A stretch of DNA of 56,374 bases from Mycobacterium sp. E1747 (GTDB lineage Bacteria; Actinomycetota; Actinomycetes; Mycobacteriales; Mycobacteriaceae), in the NCBI RefSeq assembly GCF_001667775.1, contig NZ_LZJI01000072.1:1-56374 (forward strand), read 5' to 3'. Position numbers and translations under genes: made by a program. The notes under the pieces were generated by a model that did no database searches, was not told where the DNA came from, and saw only the letters and a program-made list of their open reading frames with translations. Of this stretch, positions 40,168 to 46,808 are shown piece after piece (the first letter of the stretch is position 1; each line of letters starts with the position of its first letter).

Positions 40168-41441
40168 AACGTGCACGGCATGCTGCGGATGGCGTGCACG
40201 AAATTGCCCGCCACGTAGGCGGGGTCGCCCGCCTGGATGTCCGGCAGCTGCCGCAACAGCTCGGAGAAGATGGCCCGCAGCTGCGCCCTGGCCACATGGG
40301 CGCCCAGGCAGAAGTGCAGGCCGCCGCCGCCGAAGCCAACGTGTGGGTTGGGATTGCGGCTCAGGTCCAATCGCTCGGGATGGTCGAACACCTCGGTGTC
40401 CCAATTGCCGGACGGGTAGAACATCACCACCTTCTCCCCCGCCCGGATCGTCTGGTCGCCCAGCTCGAAATCCGTTGCAGCCGTGCGGCGGAAGGTCATG
40501 ACGGGGCTGGCCCAGCGGACGAATTCCTCGACTGCCGTTCCTATCCGGTTGTCGAAATCCTCCAGCAACCAGGCTCTTTGGTCTCCGAAGTCGGTGAGGG
40601 CTTTCATCGCGTGGCTGGTGGTCTGACGGGTGGTGTCGTTGGCGGCCACGGAAAGCAGCACGAAGAAGGCGGCCACCTCCGCGTCGGTCAGCCGGTCACC
40701 GTCGACCTCCGCGTTCACCAGGCCGCTGAACAGGTCGTCTCCGGGATGATCGCGGCGCTCGGCGGCGAGTGCGCCGGCGATTTGGTGCAGGTACCCCTGG
40801 TTTTCGAGCAGAACCTCAAGGGGATGGCGGCCGTCGAGGTAAATGGGGTCGGCCCAGGACACCAGCGCGTCGGCAGCGTGCGCCACCCGCTCTCGCTCAG
40901 ATTCCGGGATCCCCACCATGTCCGACAGGGTGCGGATCGGCAGTTGCTTGGCGCAGTGCTCGACGAAGTCCGCGCCGCTGCCCGCGGCGCGCAACTCGTC
41001 GACGATCGCCCTCGCGTTCGCCTTGATCGAGTCCTCGACGCGGCGGATCTGGCGTGGGGTGAACGCGGCGCTGACCAGCTTGCGCAGCTTGGTGTGCCGA
41101 GGCGGATCCATCGCCAGGAACGACTGGCTAGCTTCGAGCAGTTCCACCGGGATGCTCTCGAACATCACCCCCTGGCCGGACAGGAACACCTCATTGTTGC
41201 GGCTGACGGTGGCGATGTCGGCGCGGCGGGTGACCGCCCAGTAGCCGCGGTCGTCGGGATCGGGCATCAGCGCGTCCTGGACCGGCGGGTGCCAGCTCAC
41301 CGGTCGTTCGGCCCGCAGCACCGCGAACGACCGTTCCCGCTCGGCCGCCGTCGTCGACCAGAACGCGCGCGAGGACAGGTCGATGGGGTCATACGGGCGG
41401 CCCGGCCTTGCGTTGCCCGACGTCCCGGTCATCACGGTCAT
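40164..41441 (-). CDS. Cytochrome P450
   Basis: 425 residues, soluble bacterial P450. I-helix oxygen-activation motif AANDTTRQTT near 268, the ExxR helix EEFVR near 308, and the heme loop FGGGGLHFCLGAH with the Cys378 ligand. The N-terminus is typical of mycobacterial CYPs (YDPIDLSSRAFW). The subfamily is not assignable by eye. It is divergent from a TetR regulator across a 103-bp gap with a perfect palindrome, so induction by the regulator's ligand, perhaps the P450 substrate, is likely. No dedicated ferredoxin gene is adjacent. Confidence 0.93.
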   Translation of the reverse strand: MTVMTGTSGNARPGRPYDPIDLSSRAFWSTTAAERERSFAVLRAERPVSWHPPVQDALMPDPDDRGYWAVTRRADIATVSRNNEVFLSGQGVMFESIPVELLEASQSFLAMDPPRHTKLRKLVSAAFTPRQIRRVEDSIKANARAIVDELRAAGSGADFVEHCAKQLPIRTLSDMVGIPESERERVAHAADALVSWADPIYLDGRHPLEVLLENQGYLHQIAGALAAERRDHPGDDLFSGLVNAEVDGDRLTDAEVAAFFVLLSVAANDTTRQTTSHAMKALTDFGDQRAWLLEDFDNRIGTAVEEFVRWASPVMTFRRTAATDFELGDQTIRAGEKVVMFYPSGNWDTEVFDHPERLDLSRNPNPHVGFGGGGLHFCLGAHVARAQLRAIFSELLRQLPDIQAGDPAYVAGNFVHAIRSMPCTF

Positions 41442-41460
41442 GGCGATCCTCCGTTGGATA

Positions 41461-41472
41461 TGACCTCGGTCA
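41461..41472. promoter_or_regulatory. Second inverted repeat in the P450/TetR gap
   Basis: TGACC-TC-GGTCA, a perfect 5-bp inverted repeat 20 bp from the P450 start. It could be a second operator half-set or chance. Confidence 0.35.
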
Positions 41473-41494
41473 CAGACTGTCAGCGACGATATTC

Positions 41495-41511
41495 CTAGAC
41501 ATAGTGTCTAG
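41495..41511. promoter_or_regulatory. TetR-type operator
   Basis: CTAGACA-TAG-TGTCTAG, a perfect 7-bp inverted repeat with 3-bp spacer, 33 bp upstream of the tetR ATG and in the common 103-bp gap with the divergent P450 gene. Symmetry, size and place fit a TetR dimer site that would control both genes. Confidence 0.75.
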
Positions 41512-41544
41512 TCAAGGCGTCCAGGAGCGCCGTATGCTGGAGAA

Positions 41545-42195
41545 ATGCCATCGGTCACCCGGAAGCCGCAGGCCAACCGCGAACAGGAGCGGCAGCAGCG
41601 AAGAGAGCAAATCGAGCGCCGGCTGCTGGACGCCACCGAGCGACTGATGCGCGACGGCGCCAGTTTCACCGAGCTCAGCGTGGACCGGCTGTCGAGCGCG
41701 GCCGACATTTCGCGCGCGAGTTTCTATATCTACTTCGAGGACAAGGGGCACCTGTTGCGCCGCCTGGCCAATCAGGTGTTCGCCGACCTCGCGGACAGCG
41801 CGGACCGCTGGTGGAGCGTGGCGGGGCGGCACGATCCTGGCGACGTCCGCGCCGCGATGGACGGCATCATCGCCAGCTATCGGCGTCACCAACCGGTGTT
41901 GGTCGCCCTCAACGAGATGGCCGGCTATGACCCGCTGGTCGCGGCGGCCTACCGCAACCTGTTGACCGCTATCACCGGGCGGTTGACCCGGGTGATCGAA
42001 GACGGTCAGGCCGATGGCTCGATTCGGCCGGGTTTGCCCGCAGCCACCACCGCCAGCGCTCTGACGTGGATGGTCGAGCGCGCTTGCCAACAGAACCTGC
42101 CGACCGCGTCCGCCGGGTACGACGGCGAACTGGCCGCCACGCTGGCCGAGATCGTTTGGGGCGCGCTATATCTCAAGGCAACCTCGGCCGACTGA
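41545..42195 (+). CDS. TetR-family transcriptional regulator
   Basis: 216 residues. N-terminal TetR DNA-binding region (about 20-70) with FTELSVDRLSSAADISRASFYIYFEDKGHLL as the helix-turn-helix core, followed by a helical ligand domain (about 75-210). It is divergent from the P450 gene and has a perfect palindromic operator in front of its own start, the classic local autorepressor layout. The basic N-terminal extension (RKPQANREQERQQRREQ) is common in mycobacterial members that use longer operators. Ligand unknown. Confidence 0.92.
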   Translation: MPSVTRKPQANREQERQQRREQIERRLLDATERLMRDGASFTELSVDRLSSAADISRASFYIYFEDKGHLLRRLANQVFADLADSADRWWSVAGRHDPGDVRAAMDGIIASYRRHQPVLVALNEMAGYDPLVAAAYRNLLTAITGRLTRVIEDGQADGSIRPGLPAATTASALTWMVERACQQNLPTASAGYDGELAATLAEIVWGALYLKATSAD

Positions 42196-42224
42196 TGCGC
42201 CGGTGCGGGTGTGACGAACACGAT

Positions 42225-42244
42225 ATAGTTAATGCCCTAACTAT
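42225..42244. promoter_or_regulatory. Operator-like inverted repeat before the OhrR-like gene
   Basis: ATAGTTA, six bases (ATGCCC), TAACTAT: a perfect 7-bp inverted repeat in an AT-rich patch that contrasts with its GC-rich surroundings, 14 bp before the ATG. AT-rich symmetric sites are typical of MarR/OhrR proteins, so autoregulation is likely. Confidence 0.65.
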
Positions 42245-42258
42245 TCGTTTACCATTCG

Positions 42259-42753
42259 ATGGTGGCGCAGTTGACGGCACCGGAGATCGACCCGCTTTCC
42301 CTGGAACAGCAGGTCTGTTTCGCGCTGAGCGCGACCAACCGCGCCGTTTTGGCGGTCTATCGGCCGTTGTTGGAGCCGTTGGGGCTGACGCACCCCCAGT
42401 ACCTGGTGATGCTGACCCTTTGGGATCACCAGAAGACAGCTGGGGCCCGGCGGAAACCGCTGTCGGTCAAGGACATTGCCACCACGTTGCAAATGGATTC
42501 GGCCACCCTGTCGCCGATGCTCAAGCGCTTGGAGGCACTCGGCCTGATCACCCGCACCCGGAGCGTCGTCGACGAGCGCTCCACCGAGGTGAAACTCACC
42601 GAGAGCGGCACCGCCTTGCGTCGACGCGCACTCAAGATTCCGCCCGCCGTGATCGAGCGCCTGGGCGTCGACATCGGCGAACTTCGGCACCTGCACCAAG
42701 TGCTCAGCCGCGTCAACGCGGCCGCGCTGGCAGCGGGCGCATTACAGTCCTGA
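42259..42753 (+). CDS. OhrR/MarR-family peroxide-sensing regulator
   Basis: 164 residues, winged helix. The N-terminus matches OhrR: LEQQVCFALSATNRAV with Cys20 in the place of the peroxide-sensing cysteine, then YRPLLEPLGLTHPQYLVMLTLWD near 34-56. The recognition helix region is VKDIATTLQMDSATLSPMLKRLE and the wing VVDERSTEVKLT. OhrR represses ohr in many bacteria and lets go when its Cys is oxidised by organic hydroperoxides. No ohr gene is in the window; the gene just downstream is a DUF5313 membrane protein. The inverted repeat just before the ATG is the probable operator. Confidence 0.88.
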   Translation: MVAQLTAPEIDPLSLEQQVCFALSATNRAVLAVYRPLLEPLGLTHPQYLVMLTLWDHQKTAGARRKPLSVKDIATTLQMDSATLSPMLKRLEALGLITRTRSVVDERSTEVKLTESGTALRRRALKIPPAVIERLGVDIGELRHLHQVLSRVNAAALAAGALQS

Positions 42754-42776
42754 CCCGCCCGCCCGTAGGAGCCACC

Positions 42777-43196
42777 ATGACCGACACCAAACCGAACGCC
42801 TGGCAACGTATCGCCTACTCGTACGGTCGATGCCTACCCAGCTCGATGCGCACGTGGGTGGCCAACGATCTGGCCGGCCCGGGAGCCGTGCGCCGGCACA
42901 TGATTCGGTGGGCCATCCCGCCGCTGTTCGTTCTCGCACCGTTCTGGCTGTTGCCCGCGTCGCTGTATGTGCACACCGAGATGACCGCGCCGCTCTACAT
43001 CTGGGCACTGTTGATCTCGCTTGCGCTGAATAAGGTTTGGCGTAGGCACCGGCTGGCGCAGCACGGCCTCGACCCGAATCTGGTCGATGTGATCAAGAAC
43101 AAGAAGCAAGCGAAGATGCACGAGGACTACGCCCGCCGTTTTGGGCCGCGTCCCGAATCGGCGGCCTGGCAGGACAACAGCAACCCGTTCAGCTAG
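42777..43196 (+). CDS. DUF5313 membrane protein
   Basis: 139 residues from the ATG at 42777, with TAGGAG ahead. The family core is AYSYGRCLPSSMRTWVANDL (11-30) then GPGAVRRHMIRW, followed by two hydrophobic segments (about 46-62 and 68-82) and the conserved YRRHRLxQHGLDP-like block (VWRRHRLAQHGLDP). Function unknown. It lies 23 bp after the OhrR-like gene and is likely co-transcribed. It ends convergent with proB, 5 bp from its stop. A longer frame starting upstream covers the regulator and is spurious. Confidence 0.75.
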   Translation: MTDTKPNAWQRIAYSYGRCLPSSMRTWVANDLAGPGAVRRHMIRWAIPPLFVLAPFWLLPASLYVHTEMTAPLYIWALLISLALNKVWRRHRLAQHGLDPNLVDVIKNKKQAKMHEDYARRFGPRPESAAWQDNSNPFS

Positions 43197-43201
43197 CCGC
43201 C

Positions 43202-44305
43202 CTACACCGCCACGAGGTCGTCGGCGTGCACGGCGGGCCGACGGAGTTCGCCCGGCAGCTCCGAGGTTGACCGGCCTATCATGGTCGCCAGTTCGGTGGC
43301 GTCATAGGCCACCACGCCCCGGGCCACCATCGCGGTGTCCGGGCCGCGCAGTTCGACGACGTCCCCGGCGTAGAACCGGCCCGACACGGCTGTGATGCCG
43401 GCCGCCAACAGCGAACGGCGCCGGTCCACCACCGCGCGCACCGCGCCCTCGTCGAGCGTCAGCGCGCCGGCCGCTTCGGCGGCATACCGGACCCAGAACC
43501 GGCGGGCCGACATCCGGGCGGGCCGGGCGGCAAAGACCGTGCCGACCGAGGCGTCGGTGAGCGCGGCGGCGGCATCGGATGCCGCCGCCAGCAGGACCGG
43601 CACCCCGGCGTCGGCGGCCAGCAATGCCGACGACATCTTGGACATCATTCCTCCGGTTCCGAGGTCGCTGCCCGGGCCGGCCACCACACCGGCCAGATCC
43701 GCCGCGCCGGACACTTCCTCAATGAATCTGGCGCCCTTGAATTTTCGAGGATCGGCGTCGTACAGCCCGTCGATGTCGGAGAGCAGCACCAGGGCTTCAG
43801 CGCCGATCAGGTGAGCCACCAGCGCCGACAACCGATCATTGTCACCGAACCGGATCTCGTTGGTGGCCACCGTGTCGTTCTCGTTGACGATCGCCACCGC
43901 GTGCAGGGCGCGCAACCGATCCAGGGTGCGCTGGGCGTTGGTGTGCTGGGCCCGCATGGAGATGTCGTGCGCGGTCAGCAGCACCTGCCCCACCGTGCGG
44001 CCATACCGCGCGAACGCAGCGCTCCACGCATTCACCAATGCGACCTGCCCGACGCTGGCCGCGGCCTGTTTGGTCGCCAAATCCTTAGGACGGCGTGCCA
44101 ATCCGAGCGGCTCAATGCCGGCGGCGATGGCGCCCGACGAGACGATCACGACGTCGGTGCCCGCCTTCATGCGCGACTCGATGGCGTCGGCCAGCTCGGC
44201 AAGCCGACCGGCGTCGAACACCCCGGACTCGCTGGTCAGCGCGTTGGTCCCGATCTTGACCACCAGGCTGCGCGCGGTCCGGACCGCCTCACGCTGAGCT
44301 GTCAC
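43202..44305 (-). CDS. proB: Glutamate 5-kinase
   Basis: 367 residues from GTG 44305. Amino-acid-kinase domain: [14 protein letters not shown] near 15, [15 protein letters not shown] near 54, [21 protein letters not shown] near 146, [14 protein letters not shown] near 180, and [19 protein letters not shown] near 218. A C-terminal PUA domain follows (about 275-360). It makes glutamyl-5-phosphate for proline synthesis; the partner proA is elsewhere in the window. The start codon and its GGGGGAGAG ribosome site lie on a GC-rich repeat copy that separates it from obg. It is the last gene of rplU-rpmA-obg-proB. Confidence 0.95.
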   Translation of the reverse strand: MTAQREAVRTARSLVVKIGTNALTSESGVFDAGRLAELADAIESRMKAGTDVVIVSSGAIAAGIEPLGLARRPKDLATKQAAASVGQVALVNAWSAAFARYGRTVGQVLLTAHDISMRAQHTNAQRTLDRLRALHAVAIVNENDTVATNEIRFGDNDRLSALVAHLIGAEALVLLSDIDGLYDADPRKFKGARFIEEVSGAADLAGVVAGPGSDLGTGGMMSKMSSALLAADAGVPVLLAAASDAAAALTDASVGTVFAARPARMSARRFWVRYAAEAAGALTLDEGAVRAVVDRRRSLLAAGITAVSGRFYAGDVVELRGPDTAMVARGVVAYDATELATMIGRSTSELPGELRRPAVHADDLVAV

Positions 44306-44308
44306 GAC

Positions 44309-44380
44309 GCGCCGCTCTCCCCCGCACGCGGGTGGAGGTCCCTCCCGCTGGGGGCGTACCCCACCCCATCGTCGGCGACG
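44309..44380. repeat. MIRU-like repeat, copy 1 (proB ribosome-binding region)
   Basis: It begins GCGCCGCTC and contains CCCCCGCACGCGGG, GTACCCC and CATCGTCG in the same order as copy 2. It is longer inside because of an extra CCTCCCGCTGGGG segment. On the minus strand it carries the purine tract just before the proB GTG. Confidence 0.6.
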
Positions 44381-44381
44381 G

Positions 44382-45899
44382 TCACGACTCGTCACCGCGT
44401 TCTCTGGTTCTGCGCCGCTCCTCCGCATCGCTGCGTCCCCCGCAAGCGGGAGGTACCCCCACTGCATCGTCGCCGGCGCGGCGCTGACGCCGGGCCGCTT
44501 TACGCTCCGAGGCGCCGGCGCGCTCGCTGCGCTCCAACCGCACATCGGTGCCTCTCCCGGACATCGCCACGTGTTGTCCCGCGGGCGTTTGCGGCTCCCA
44601 GTCGAAGGTCATGTCTCCGATGGTCACGGCGCATCCGGGTTGCGCGCCCAGGCGCAGCAGTTCGTCCTCGACACCCAGGCGAGCCAGGCGGTCGGCGAGA
44701 TAGCCGACGGCTTCGTCGTTGTCGAAGTTGGTTTGCCGGACCCAGCGCTGGGGGCGGGCACCGCTGACCACGAAGCCGCCCTCGCCGTCGGGCTCGACGG
44801 AGAAGCCGCTGTCGTCGACGGGAACCGGACGGATCACCGGCCGCCGCGGCACGATCTCCGGCTGGGCGGCGTGGTATTCCGAGATGATCCGCCAGAGCCC
44901 GAATATCAACGGCTGCAGCCCTTCCCGGGAGACCGTAGACACCAGGAACACCGGCCAGCCACGCTCGGCGATCTCGTCGCGGACGAACTCGGCGAGCTCG
45001 CGCGCCTCGGGCACGTCGATCTTGTTGAGCACCACCGCACGCGGCCGCTCGGCGAGATCACCCAGCGTCGTATCCCCCTGCAGGGTAGGCCGATAGGCGG
45101 CGAGTTCCGCTTCCAGCGCGTCGATGTCGGAGATCGGGTCGCGCCCAGGCTCGGCGGTGGCGCAGTCGATGACGTGCACCAGCACGGCGCACCGTTCGAT
45201 GTGCCGAAGGAAATCCAGGCCCAGACCGCGGCCCTGGGATGCGCCGGGAATCAGGCCAGGAACATCGGCGACGGTGAAGGTGTGCTCGCCCGCCGACACC
45301 ACACCGAGGTTGGGCACCAGTGTGGTGAACGGGTAGTCGGCGATCTTGGGCTTGGCCGCCGAAATCGCCGACACCAGTGATGATTTCCCGGCCGAGGGAA
45401 ACCCGATGAGACCCGCGTCGGCGACGGTCTTGAGTTCCAGCGTCAGGTCCCGGGTCTCGCCCTCCTCGCCGAGCAGCGCGAAGCCGGGAGCCTTGCGGGC
45501 CCGTGACGCGAGCGCCGCGTTGCCCAAGCCGCCACGACCGCCGGCGGCCGCCTCGAAGCGGGTGCCCGCACCGACCAAATCCGCTAGGAGCCTGCCATTT
45601 TCGTCCAATACGACGGTGCCGTCGGGGACTTTGACTTCCAAATCCGCTCCGGCCGCTCCGTCGCGGTTGTTTCCCATCCCCTGCTTGCCTGACGGCGCGG
45701 TGACATGCGGATGGAAATGGAAGTCCAGCAACGTGTGCACCTGCGGGTCGACGACGAACACGATACTGCCGCCGCGCCCGCCGTTGCCGCCGTCGGGACC
45801 GCCCAGTGGCTTGAATTTCTCGCGATGGACCGACGCGCAGCCATTACCGCCGGAACCCGCGCGCGCGTGAATGACGACCCGATCGACAAATCGAGGCAT
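44382..45899 (-). CDS. obg: Obg-family GTPase
   Basis: 505 residues, ribosome-associated essential GTPase. Glycine-rich Obg fold at 1-158 ([19 protein letters not shown]), G domain 160-340 with P-loop [15 protein letters not shown] near 166, [10 protein letters not shown] near 213 and NKID near 292, and an OCT domain near 365-440. The C-terminal tail after about 455 is Arg/Glu-rich; its last about 35 residues come from a MIRU-like repeat, and from memory M. tuberculosis Obg is shorter (479). Order with rpmA and rplU is the universal one. It starts 87 bp after rpmA. Confidence 0.95.
   Translation of the reverse strand: MPRFVDRVVIHARAGSGGNGCASVHREKFKPLGGPDGGNGGRGGSIVFVVDPQVHTLLDFHFHPHVTAPSGKQGMGNNRDGAAGADLEVKVPDGTVVLDENGRLLADLVGAGTRFEAAAGGRGGLGNAALASRARKAPGFALLGEEGETRDLTLELKTVADAGLIGFPSAGKSSLVSAISAAKPKIADYPFTTLVPNLGVVSAGEHTFTVADVPGLIPGASQGRGLGLDFLRHIERCAVLVHVIDCATAEPGRDPISDIDALEAELAAYRPTLQGDTTLGDLAERPRAVVLNKIDVPEARELAEFVRDEIAERGWPVFLVSTVSREGLQPLIFGLWRIISEYHAAQPEIVPRRPVIRPVPVDDSGFSVEPDGEGGFVVSGARPQRWVRQTNFDNDEAVGYLADRLARLGVEDELLRLGAQPGCAVTIGDMTFDWEPQTPAGQHVAMSGRGTDVRLERSERAGASERKAARRQRRAGDDAVGVPPACGGRSDAEERRRTRERGDES
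44412..44480. repeat. MIRU-like repeat, copy 2 (obg 3' end)
   Basis: It begins GCGCCGCTCCTCCGCATCG and ends CTGCATCGTCGCCGGCG, the outer parts of the mycobacterial MIRU/REP core as I remember it. A palindromic piece (about 44435-44463, CCCGCAAGCGGG plus GGTACCCCC) interrupts it. It is 103 bp from copy 1 and is translated as the arginine/glutamate-rich tail of Obg. Confidence 0.6.
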
Positions 45900-45985
45900 C
45901 GAATACCAGCCCTTCGAGCTCCCCGAATGCGCTGCTGCTGCGAGATTCGCCTCGAATTATCGCAACGACTGCACGCTCGCGAAGC

Positions 45986-46249
45986 TCAGTCGGTCTGTCC
46001 GGCCGCGACGATGTTGACGGTTTTGCGGCCGCGCTTGATGCCGAACTCGACGGCTCCGGCAGCCTTGGCGAACAACGTGTCGTCGCCGCCACGCCCGACG
46101 TTGAGACCGGGGTGGAACTTGGTGCCGCGCTGGCGGACGATGATCTCGCCGGCCTTGACGATCTGGCCGCCGAACCGCTTCACGCCCAGCCGCTGAGCAG
46201 CGGAATCGCGGCCGTTGCGCGAGCTGGAAGCGCCCTTCTTGTGTGCCAT
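45986..46249 (-). CDS. rpmA: 50S ribosomal protein L27
   Basis: 87 residues, full length. It starts [16 protein letters not shown], the conserved L27 N-terminus that reaches the peptidyl-transferase centre, and has [21 protein letters not shown]. No N-terminal extension needing cleavage is present, unlike Firmicute L27. It lies 47 bp downstream of rplU and upstream of obg. Confidence 0.97.
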   Translation of the reverse strand: MAHKKGASSSRNGRDSAAQRLGVKRFGGQIVKAGEIIVRQRGTKFHPGLNVGRGGDDTLFAKAAGAVEFGIKRGRKTVNIVAAGQTD

Positions 46250-46296
46250 TTATGTGGTCTCCGCTCAGTCTTGTCTGTTCTTCGCCTGACGGCTCA

Positions 46297-46608
46297 TCAC
46301 GCGATCCCGGTGACCTTCAGGACCGTCAGCTGCTGACGGTGTCCCTGACGCTTGTGGTAGCCGGTCTTGTTCCTGAACTTGTGGATGCGGATCTTGGGTC
46401 CCTTGGTGTGCTCGAGCACCTCGCCGGTCACCGCCACCTTGGCCAGGGCCGCGGCGTCGGTGGTCACCTTCGCGCCGTCCACGACCAGGGTGACCGGCAA
46501 CGAGACGTTCGCGCCCGGGTCGGAGTCGAGTTTCTCGACCTTGACCACGTCCCCGACGGCGACCTTGTACTGCTTGCCGCCCGTCTTGACGATTGCGTAG
46601 GTCGCCAT
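46297..46608 (-). CDS. rplU: 50S ribosomal protein L21
   Basis: 103 residues from the ATG at 46608, which has AGGCAGGAGTAACG in front; a longer frame to 46761 is untranslated leader. Contains the L21 signature [21 protein letters not shown] near 73-93. It heads the rplU-rpmA-obg-proB operon and has its own good promoter just past the rne stop. Confidence 0.96.
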   Translation of the reverse strand: MATYAIVKTGGKQYKVAVGDVVKVEKLDSDPGANVSLPVTLVVDGAKVTTDAAALAKVAVTGEVLEHTKGPKIRIHKFRNKTGYHKRQGHRQQLTVLKVTGIA

Positions 46609-46768
46609 CGTTACTCCTGCCTTCTTTCCTCTGCTCAACCGGTTCTTCGGCTCGTCGCGCGCGAGCCACCGGCGTGCGCGTGGTGGGTCTGGGTTGCGGG
46701 TCCGCGCCGACTGCCCGGGAGCCCGCTGTCGCCGGCCAAAGTCCAAACGGGCTGGCGACAACTGTCCT

Positions 46769-46798
46769 AGGCTACTTGACCAGCGGCGAAAGGGTCAA
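46769..46798 (-). promoter_or_regulatory. SigA-type promoter of rplU
   Basis: On the minus strand: TTGACC (46793-46798) as -35, an 18-nt spacer, then TAGCCT (46769-46774) as -10 (fits TANNNT). It lies just downstream of the rne stop and predicts an rplU leader of about 155 nt. Confidence 0.65.
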
Positions 46799-46808
46799 AC
46801 CGGCCCGG

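Noticed and set aside
41461..41472. A strong second TetR operator
   Set aside because: Only 5-bp arms; kept as a weak feature, not as a proven operator.
42066..43196. A 376-residue plus-strand frame spanning the OhrR-like gene
   Set aside because: Only its last 139 codons are a real gene (DUF5313); the rest is an alternative frame of the TetR and OhrR-like genes.
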